DNA of 64,000 nucleotides from Synaphobranchus kaupii (lineage: Eukaryota > Chordata > Actinopteri > Anguilliformes > Synaphobranchidae). Position numbers and translations under genes: made by a program. Shown one piece after another: positions 11,701 to 22,800 of the stretch. The notes under the pieces were generated by a model. The model saw only the letters and a list, made by a program, of their open reading frames with translations, was not told the DNA's origin and did no database searches. The stretch lies in NCBI GenBank assembly GCA_029718625.1, contig CM056376.1, positions 25,457,130-25,521,129 of the forward strand, written 5' to 3'. The first letter of the stretch is position 1. Each line of letters begins with the position of its first letter.

Positions 11701-14404
11701 TGGGTGTCATATCAAAGGGTGTGCACACTTGTGTACATATGATATTTTACATTTAAATTTTTTATAAATTAGCACAAATGTCTAAAAACCTGTTTTCCAC
11801 TTTGTCATTATGGGCTATTTTGTGTAGAATTTTGAGACAAAAAATTAACTCAATCTATTGTAGAATATGTCTAACGTAATAAAACGTGGAGAAGGTGAAA
11901 GGGGTGGGGAGACATTCCGGCTTGACTGTATTACCTAGAGAACACACATTTACACGCATACACGCATGTACACCGCACGCACACGCTCACACACACACAC
12001 GCACGCACACACAGGCACACACACACTTTCTAGGCCAACCTTTCAAAAACGGTGGAAATAAAAAGAAACCTAGTGTTGAGTGTAGCTAAACTTACACAAG
12101 CCCTGCACATGGGAGTGTATAACATATCATTTCAGGGACCAAACAGTGCCTATTACTCATGAAAAAATCTGATTTTCATCTGCCAATTAGTACATCTGTG
12201 AATAGAACAGTGCCGTTATTTCCTGATTTCTGTTTAATTAAAAGGCATATTATAAAATGAACCCTGAACGTTGTCAGTTGTACAGATACATAATGGACGT
12301 CCTTTATAAAGGAGATTGAGGCACTGATGATGCGTCTGATGAATACTGCCCTTGGGGTTTTTGTTCTGAGGTCAGGGTCAAAGGGGACAGTCCTTTCCTT
12401 TGGCTCTGCAGACAGGCATGTTTAAGTGGCTCTCGGACCCGGATTCACCTCCGATGTCTAATTTTTGGCGGGATTAGCATACAGTTGAAGTCAGAAGTTT
12501 ACATACACTTAGGTTGAAGTCATTAAAACTAATTTTTAACCACTCCACAGATTTCATGTTAGCAAGTCAGTTAGGACATTTACTTTGTGCTTGAAACAAG
12601 TAATTTTTCCAACAATTGTTTACAGACAGATTACTTAACTTTTAATTCACTATATCACAATTCCAGTGGGTCAGAAGTTTACATACACTAAGTTGACTGT
12701 GCCTTCAAACAGCTTGAAAAATTCCAGAAAATGATGTCATTAGAAACTTACGCTAATTGACATTATTTGAGCCAATTGGAGGTGTACCTGTGGATGTATT
12801 TTAAGGCCTACCTTCAAACTCAGTGCCTCTTTGCTTGATATCATGGGAAAATGAAAAGAAATCAGCCAAGACCTCAGAAAGAAAATTGTGGACCTCCACA
12901 TCTGGTTCATCCTTGGGAGCAATTTCCAAATGCCTGAAGGTACCACGTTCGTCTGTACAAACAATAGTACGCAAGTATAAACACCATGGGACCAAGCAGC
13001 CGTCATACCGCTCAGGAAGGAGACGTGTTCTGTCTCCTAGAGATGAACGTGCTTTGGTGCGAAAAGTGCAAATCAATCCCAGAACAACAGCAAAGGACCT
13101 TGTGAAGATGCTGGAGGGAACAGGTACAAAAGTATATCCACAGTAAAACAAGTCCTATATCAACATAACCTGAAAGGCTGCTCAGCAAGGAAGAAGCCAC
13201 TACTCCAAAACCGCCATAAAAAAGCCAGACTACAGTTTGCAAGTGAACATGGGGACAAAGATCTTCCTTTTTGGAGAAATGTCCTCTGGTCTGATGAAAC
13301 AAAAATTGAACTGTTTGGACATAATGACCATCGTTATGTTTGGAGGAAAAAGGGTGAGACTTGCAAGTCGAAGAACACCATACCAACCATGAAGCACGGG
13401 GATGGAAGCTTCATGTTGTGGGGGTGCTTTGCTGCAGAAGGGACTGATGCACTTCATAAAATAGATGGCATCATGAGGAAGGAAAATTATATGGATATAT
13501 TGAAGCAACATCTGAAGACATCAGCCAGGAAGTTAAAGCTTGGTCGCAAATGGCTCTTCCAAATGGACAATGACCCAAAGCATACTTCCAAAGTTGTGGC
13601 AAAACGGCTTAAGGACAACAAAGTCAAGGTATTGGAGTGGCCATCACAAAGTCCTGACATCAATCCAATCGAAAATTTGTGGGCAGAACTGAAAAAGCAT
13701 GTGCGAGCAAGGAGGGCCTAAAAACCTGACTGAGTTACACCAGTTCTGTCAGGAGGAATGGGCCAAAATTCCAGCAACTTATTGTGAGAAGCTTGTGGAA
13801 GGCTACCCGAAACATTTGACCCAAGTTAAACAATTTAAAGCCAATGCTACCAAATACTAACAGAGTGTATGTAAACTTCTGACCCACTGGGAATGTGATG
13901 AAAGAAATAAAAGCTGAAATAAATAATTCTCTCTACTATTATTCTGAAATTTCACATTCTTAAAGTAAAGTCGTGATCCTAACTGACCTAAAACAGGGAA
14001 TGTTTACTAGGAGTAAATGTCAGGAATTGTGAAAAACTGAGTTTAAATGGATTTGTCTAAGGTGTATGTAAACTTTCGACTTCAACTGCATGTGAAGCCT
14101 CTCGGGGTCACCACGGAAACGCACTGACCTATAAACGTTGCAAGGCAGCTGAGCTATTCTCTTCAGAATATATTCTCAAATTAAAATTCTCTAAAAACGG
14201 TTTAATGAAATATTATGGACATGGAAAGACATGTTAATTATACTATGCATTTTTCCTGGTAAGACTAATAAAAAAAAAAATTAAAAAAAATAATAATAAT
14301 AATAATAAAACACTTCTCTCAGTGTTAAACTGCATAACATTTATCCCACATTCTGACACTAGTCCTGTTCTCTCCTGAGCATGGGGTTGCAATAACGTGT
14401 GTGT

Positions 14405-14435
<31 letters not shown>

Positions 14436-17400
14436 GGGGGTTGTTATATCTATCTGAAGAGCAATCTAAAACACTACGCATTATGTCAGTGTCCCAAACC
14501 ATTAGCCTCCACTGTGGTTCATTAAGGCCTAATTGCAAACAACTATCCCCAGTTAATAAGCTATACGTCGTTTAAATCACCGGTAGGTGAGATCATTTTA
14601 AAGAGAGGGGGAGAAAAAAAAAACCTCACCCACATTTTAATCTTAATATAGCAGCGCTCAGTCTAGTATCTTCCAGTAATAACTTTGAACCCCTCCACTG
14701 TACTGTCACGCCAGGAGCTCGAATCGCTTCCAATCGCAGCCTCCTTCGGGCCTTCTCCTCATGTCTTTGCTCTGGTGTCCCTAAGGTTACAGATAGGTGA
14801 CAGTTCCTGTGGTATTTACGTAAGGCGTTCCGGGTGCTCTGACGATTGTGAATGCGTCGACTTACCACTCGTCGGACTGGAGTGTGGGGGAGTCGTTCTG
14901 GGCGATGTGATATAAGGCACTCATAGCGTTCATGTTGAACAGGGGGGGCTTGCGTTCGGCTATGGGAACAGAAAGAACATTTGCATCCATTTAACATGGG
15001 GAGCGGGATGGGTCGGAGGGCTAGCAAGCAATCAAGGAAACACCAGTTATCTTAGTTTATAGGTTACATTCTCTTTTTCCCCCCGAACTTAATTGTATTT
15101 TTTTTCCCCCTTTTAAATTGCGGCACACACGTCTTGTTAGGTACATATCTACCTCTATAAATGAAGCATCTATGCATTATGCATAGTTAATAGCCAGGGT
15201 ATGAAATTAACTTTTTCACCCACTGGCCAGAATGGCTTGTGGATTCTAAAATCACCAGCCATTTTCAACATTTTACCAGCCACATTACCTTTTACAATAT
15301 AACACCACCTGATTGGTTGAGTAAAAATCTTACCAGCCACAATCAAAATTTTATTTGATTTTAAAATAAAAAAAATGTTTTCATTTGGCTTGTGGCAGGT
15401 GTTAATTTCACATCCCGTTAATAACTAGTATTCCTATAACTTGTCACTGTGTTGTTGTAACCTAAAAATAATTGATCGCCAATAAAGAAAGCACATTTGT
15501 ACCTCATTCAAATAGGTGCGCTAATCTCCCTTGTCGTTGTTAAGGTAATTGTATATTACTGCCACCATATCTTCAGCAGTGTGTATGGAGGCGTTATCAT
15601 GTTGGAATATGGGGGACATCATGAGGGAACAGTGTTCGCACCATAGGGTACACCTGGTCTTGCGAAATGGTTTCATATTGTTTGCCTGTTACACGTCCAT
15701 GGAAAGCAATCATTGGGCCCAATGAGTCCCATGAAATGGCTGCCCATACCATTACAAAACCACCACCATTCTTAACAGTTGGCAACAGACATTGTGGATA
15801 GAATGCCTCCTTAGGCTTTCTCCAAACATAAACCTGTCCAGATGTATTAAAAGAGTAAAAGATGACACATCAGACCATATCACTTTTCTCCATTACTCAG
15901 GGGTCCAGGTTTTGTGTTCCTTACACCATACTATGCGTTTCTGTGCATTAGCCTTGGATACAAATGGTTTCCGAATGGCGGCCCTGCCATAAATACCAGC
16001 TTTGTAAAGCTCATGACGTGCTGTTTTTGTTGAGACTAGTTCAGATAAGGATTGATTCAATTCTGTGGTGATTTTTAGAGCTGTAGTTCTGTTGTTATTA
16101 GCAACTATCCTATTAAGTGTCCGTCTGTCCCTGTCGGAAAGTTTTCACTTGCGGCCACAGTTCTCTTTTGCAGATTCCGTTTCTTTGGTGTTGTTTTTTT
16201 TTTTAACACACTGTTCCCCTTGCCACCTTAAATAGTTTTGTCATTTTTGTGACCAATGCACCTGTAATTCGGGTACCAACTATTTGGCCCCTTTGGAACT
16301 CTTTTGTATCCTCATCTTGCTTTGGAGACTTACCTCGCAAAATGCTGCTGGTTATACCTCTTTTAAGCAAACACATGCTGCTAATTAGCATTCAAATTAA
16401 TAGGAATCACCTGTGTAGATGCTTTTGTAATTGTGGTTTAGATGCTTCAAAGTTAAAGCCATTTTTCAGGTCTGATATTTTGTCCACCCCCTGTACATGG
16501 ATGTGGAAAACTGAGTTATGGGGCGGAGATGCAGACAGTCTGCTGGCGGGAGAGAGGAGAGACAGAGAAATAACCCCCCCCTTCAGCGTCCACTTAGAAC
16601 AGGGGCATGCAACCCTGGTCCTGGAGAGCCGGTGACGTTTCTGGTTTTTGTTCCATCTGAGCTTGATCACAAGAGTTTGATGGATGATTAAAAGTCTGAG
16701 CCTAAATATCATGAATCGTGAAACGCTGAGTGTCTCCAGCACCTGGTCACCTGCATTCATTAAACCCGATTAATTAAAATGAATCCAGTTACGTAGTTAG
16801 AGGTTTGGATGGAGCAAAAACCAGGACCGTCTCTGGCACTCCAGGACCGGGGTTGCCTACCCATGTGCTAACGTGTACAGTGATGGTCTATCAGGGTGTG
16901 ATTCTCTACGTTTGAGAGAAGGGTTTACTGCGCTCACCAAGCTCAATGCAGGTGATCCCAAGCGACCAGATATCTACTTTTCCCTCGTATTGGCCTTCGT
17001 CCATAGCAAGAATCACTTCCGGGGCCATCCTGCAAAATAAGGACATGTGTTAAACGTGATGTTACACACAAACATGTCAAGTTGGTTTTGAATATTAAGA
17101 CTTTGAGCAGACATTTTTATCCACAGCAAATTTAAAAAAAAAATTCATTCTTTTTGCATACAATCCATTTATACAGCTGGATATTTACAAAAGGAGTTCA
17201 GGTTGAGTACTGTGTTCTGGGCTATTATTGAACCAGTAACCTATAAGTTTCAATCCCAGTACCCTAACAGTCATAATACACGGCCGTGCCAAATAAGTTG
17301 CAACATTCTCAAACGGATTGCGACTCGGTCGTGCGCGTGCTAGCGCATGCACCCTCCGAAACGCACGCAGCAGGCTGCCACGTCTTCACTAAGCAGTCCA

Positions 17401-19785
17401 CCAGCGGAGGTATACGGCGACTGCGCAGTCTAAGCAGTCTAAGTCTTGTGTTCAACCTCCCGAAATTTTCCCATGTAACCCCCCCTGCTGAGGTCACTCC
17501 ACTGGCTGCCAGTTGCAGCCAGGATCAGGTTCAAAGTTCTGACCCTGGCCTACACTGCAGCCAATAGGACAGGCCCCGCCTACCTGCAGGACTTAATCCA
17601 GAAATATGTTCCTGCTCGACCACTTCGCTCTTCTACAGCAGGGCGACTGGCACTCCCCCCCCCCCCTCTGTGTCAAAGGCTCCCGCTCGTCCCGAATGGG
17701 AATTAACTTCCCATTCCCCTACGTTCTACTCCAACCCCTGCCTGCATTCCGTCGAGGCCTGAAGACACACCCATTCAGACTCCACCTTGACTGATATTCT
17801 AACCTAGGAATATCAGTTCCCTGTGTTTACTAGTTCCCTGTGTTTTTCCTGTCTGTTTATTATAGTTTAAAATAGTATTTAGAATAGAAGTGTAGTATTG
17901 CTGATTTACCCACAGCTTACTGTGAACTACAGTCAACGTTCATTACTAGGGATAGCTGCTACATTATGGGAAGGATGTGCTTTGTCTTGTCTGTTCTGTA
18001 GTGATCTTGATGATGTCTCTGTATGCACTTACTGTACATCGCTTTGGATAAAAGCGTCTGCTAAATGAATGTAATGTAATGTAAGCAGGTGCCCAGCGAG
18101 ATGCCATTGGGCGATGAATGGAGGACACGAGGCCAATTGCGTGACGCTCTACCATACTGGCGGGGACTGGTGGTCACAGCTGGCCACTCACCGGTCAGGG
18201 TTCGAGACCACAGGCCACAACACACTCTCAACACCAAGCGCCCTAACTGGGCATGCTGTCGGGACTCTGAGACCGGCCCTTTACCACCGGGACGGGGAGG
18301 GGGGTCGAGGACTGAGGGTGGGGGGGGGGGGGGGTGGGTTGGGGAGTGTGTGGCGTACACATTTGTGTGCGTCCCCGTGCCGCTCTCACCAATAGGGTGT
18401 CCCCACGAAGGAATTGGCAGGAGACGCTATGGAGGCGGATCCGAAGTCCGCCAGCTTGACCTGGCCCGGCTCAGTCAGCAGGATATTTCCAGCCTTCACA
18501 TCTCTGCGAAACAGAAGATAATTAACGGTCTGCCCTTCATACGTATACTTTTGGGCCATGACGTTTCGCACTGCGCTAAAACCGCCAAACTTAGTGTGTG
18601 CCTGCTGTTAAACTACTTATTTATCAGTAATATGGAAAGCCCTAGTCCTTCAAGAGTACTTAGGTTCTAAAATGTATCCATTTATGATGGCTAACTATTT
18701 ATTAGTTGTGTGCAGATACAAAGATTAGACCTTTATGGGTGACAGCAAAGTGATAAGCCTTTAATTAGTTACGCAGTGACTAATGAAGGGGAAAAACAGG
18801 TTTTGTACATTGAACTGAGTGTATCTCTGGAATGTACAGGGGGCTAATCTGCATTACGTCACAAAAACTCCTGTAAAGACAAGATTCTGCCTTTTGCGCA
18901 ACACATCGCTAGCTCAGCGAAGCACCTCACCTGTGAATCATGTTATGGGAATGTAGGTAAGCAAGTCCCAGCAAGGCACCATGGGTAATGGCAGCAATTT
19001 CAACCTCTTGGAGGGGTTTCTTGTGAACTGATTGCAGAGTAAGAAAGTCAAACGGGAGTTTTTGTTAGTTTTTAAAGTGCCATACTTACAATACATGTTG
19101 AATAAAGGATTCGGGGTCAACGCGTTTAAGAGACCTCAAGGTCACGACAAGGTCGAGAAATGGGTTCTCTTTATTGAGTGTTGCTTTGAAAAGGAGCCAA
19201 TTCATGTGAGGAGGACTTCCAAAATTGCAAAACAACAAAAGGTCAAACCAACAGCTGTCAGGGGACGGCTGGTTAGTGTTAACCTGACGCATGCACGCAC
19301 CATCTGAACATCATACCTTCTAATAAATCTGAAGCAGAGCCCAGGCAGTACTCCATCACCAACTGAAAGAGAGGAAAAAACTACAGTATAAAAAGGCAGA
19401 GAACCTGAGATGCTTCTCTCCAGAACAAGTTTGGCGTCCATTAATAAAAACGTATATGAGCATTCCGAGTCAGTTTAACATCACAGATGTTGAAGTGAAG
19501 CGGGCTTTCTAAATCCTCATAGGGAGCGTAACAGCAGCAAAATCAACGCGCTGACGGGATAAACAAAATGATGATTGGAGTCGGTTGTTGAGAGGCGTGA
19601 GTGGGGTCCATTCCGAGGGGAAAACGTCATTTCCCCAGATTAATCTGGGAGAATGTTCAGCTAGTGGGCATAAAGGAGGCCGATCCTGTTTTGCCTACTC
19701 CAGCAGGCCTGATCTGTGGCTTGCAAATAAAAACACAAATGTGACAGGGAGAAGAAGGAGCAGGGGATGGGAGAGAGCGAGAGAA

Positions 19786-19860
<75 letters not shown>

Positions 19861-22800
19861 AGAAAGAGCAAGAGAGAGATAGTGAACTGCATGGTACGTA
19901 CCCAGGCAGTGTTTTCTTTCAAGTAGCAGCCTTTGTATTCGATGGTGTTGGGGTGTCGCAGCTGTTCCAAAAATTTCACCTCCTTGATGATGTCCTGCCA
20001 TTTCTGTGCGTGAGAGGACAAACACAGCTGCGTTAGCGGCTAACGCTATCCCGAAACAGGCGGGGGTCGCAATGGCCGACCGAGTCACCCCTTTTTAAAG
20101 TGCACTTCAAATTAATGCAAATGGCGTCTTGTGGTGAGAGACAGTGGTAAGGACACCTGTCGTGTGACTAAATGGCCTCAGATTCAAGTAAAAGAAATGG
20201 GTCATTGCTGTCATGCCCTTGAGCTCGGGCAATTTTCAGTACCAGTTCTCCAGTTGGTGCCTCTTGAGGATTTTGGGGAATGTTTAAGCTCTGTAGGATG
20301 TGAGCTATGCCAGTCTGCAATGGCAGGGCTGGGCTGGGCAGGGCCATCTGCTTAACCCTTTGAACAGTAGGGTTTTTTGGAATCTTTTTTTATTTTTATT
20401 TTTTTAATTCATTCATTAAAAAGTCAGTGTTCTAGAACGTTGCTTTCAGTTACCAGTAGTGATTGTGACATCAGCATTAGAATGTTCCGTTAAGAACATT
20501 CCAATCACATGTTTGTGATCTAAAGGCCAGTTCAGACCAAAGATTTGCGACGCAACAAAACCATTTCAGAATGTTACAGAGAGGAATTGCAGCAGTATGA
20601 ACTACCCTGTCTCAGAACTTCCGATGTCGGCACTTGCTGTTGCAGGCGATTCATTGCGTCTAATTGCAGGTGGCAAGTTTTAGAACACAACGTACGTTAG
20701 TGCTAGGTTAGTTCGTTTTTTCCCCAGGAAAAATGTCTTTCCCCAGGAGCGATGCAGTCTCTGTAATTTGTATTTTGTCTCCGAATCAACGACGACACCA
20801 GCTGTTCACAATCGCTACTTTCCTACATTTGAGATTAATATCGCAACCAGGAAGTAACTGCGATGAAGTGGAGCTAATCGTTGCTATGGTAACCGTAAAC
20901 AACGTCTCATGACGTGAACGGTCAGTTTAAGAATGTTGCAAACCATGCGTTTTGCAACGAGTCACCAGTTGCAGCTCGTTGCGTCGCAAATCTTTGGTCT
21001 GAACTGGCCTTTAGCCCAGCCTCTCACCTCTGTAGTCTGTTTTCCGTTGTAGGACATCTTCTTAATGGCCACCACCTCATTGGAGTAGGAGTTTCGGGCC
21101 TGATGTAAAACAAAACAAAAATAAAAAATATAAGAGACGTTAATGACATCGGCAACATTTAGGTTGACCTCATTGTTTTGCGGGAAGATAGCAGGGAGGG
21201 GAGGGGGAGGGTGGCACAGCCGCCAGCACCCCCACCCCCACATGTTCCTTCCAGGTCTTTCAGAGCTGACCAATCCCATCTCGGCATCACCAGCTGGCTT
21301 CCCCACTTAACGTGTGGAACAGCTGTCTTAAGAGGAGCATCTCTTGTTTATTAATTTTTTTCTCCCCCCCCCCCCCAAGCCTTGCATCTGGAGGATGGGC
21401 ATGATGGGGAGGTGATGCGGGTGGGGGGCGGGGGGTGAGGAGGGGAGATTTGTGCAATGGATTCAGGCCTCCTCACCGACTTGGACTGGGAGGCTTTGTG
21501 TATTTAGTCCAAAAGATTAAGAAATGCCACAAGACGAAATCTTGTGAGGACCGGCCGGGTTTAACATTAGACAAAAGCCACTTGGGGTCTGCGGTGGTCT
21601 TTCCCATCCTTTAAAACATGCATACTGTACAAGCAGAGCTGGCCTGGTTCTAGTTAACAATGCACGGAGGGCTCGAATGCACCCATTAGACAGCAGGTCA
21701 CACATGATTACAAGCCGTTTATGTGAAACAATTAGGAAACATCAAGAGAAACTTTGCCGAAAACCCACACGTGGAGTACCACTGTGCATTGCATAAAACC
21801 TTCAGCCATCAGCAATGCAGTCTTCACACTGATTTCCAACCACAGTCCATTCTGAACCCAGATAAGCGCAGTCATGCAATCATGCTGTGATTTGCAAGCA
21901 CAACTGCCCATTAATAATCTTTTTTTTTTGTGAAAGCATTTATTTTTAATGTGATTTTCTGGCTGTATGCCAAGTCCAGTCACTGTCTCTTTAAGAGTTC
22001 TGGAAATCTCTGCCTGCGAGAGGAATGTAGAGTGTGCACTTTGAACCCGCTGTGGGACAGCGCTACAGGTCTCTATAGCCATTCCTGTACATTGATCTGG
22101 GCCTGTTGTGATGGACTGATGTGCTGGCCATTGGTAGAGGAGGGAATGTACTACATCCTGACCTTCTGAACTCTCCTATCTCTTCTGGCTTTGCCTCACA
22201 CAGACACCTGTCCTGGAGAGAAAACACTGTACTGACCAAGGGGCCAAAACCGGGCTTTGCTGTTTAAGTTCACTTCCTGGTCTTGTTGAGAGCGTTGCTC
22301 TCTGGCGCCAGTGCTGTTGGCTCCAGTATAGGTCTTTCATGACCGTTTTTTCAATGCAAGTCAATGGCATCAAATGCGGTCAAAATACGAAGTCAATAAA
22401 TGTTTCCCACGAGAACATGTAGACGCAATAGGTGGCTTTACTTCGTCTAATGTCTCCCCATGTGCTGGTTTTTTATCATTTGGGCACTATATTTAATATT
22501 TTGCAGACCAACCTGGGACAGTTTGCGGCACTTAGTTGCTGTGCATCACCAGTATCTCACATGCTTAGTGGACGAACAGGACCAGGCGCAGATGTAATGA
22601 CCATAGGGTCCCCCTGCACCCTACTATGCAGTCTCTAGCTTCAACTTTACAACATGGCAGCACTTCCGCAGCTTCAAAACACTTTTCACAAAACTACAGA
22701 ACGTCAGTGGGTGATGTCACAGTCACTATACGTCCATATTTGTGTACAGTCTATGGTACTGACACTCTCAGACAGGGACCCCCAACCAGGCTCAAAGGCA

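Noticed and set aside
19585..20036. Arg/Glu-repeat frames
   Set aside because: Translation of the (GA)n tract. Only the minus-strand part 19902-20003 is real (TAOK3 exon 3).
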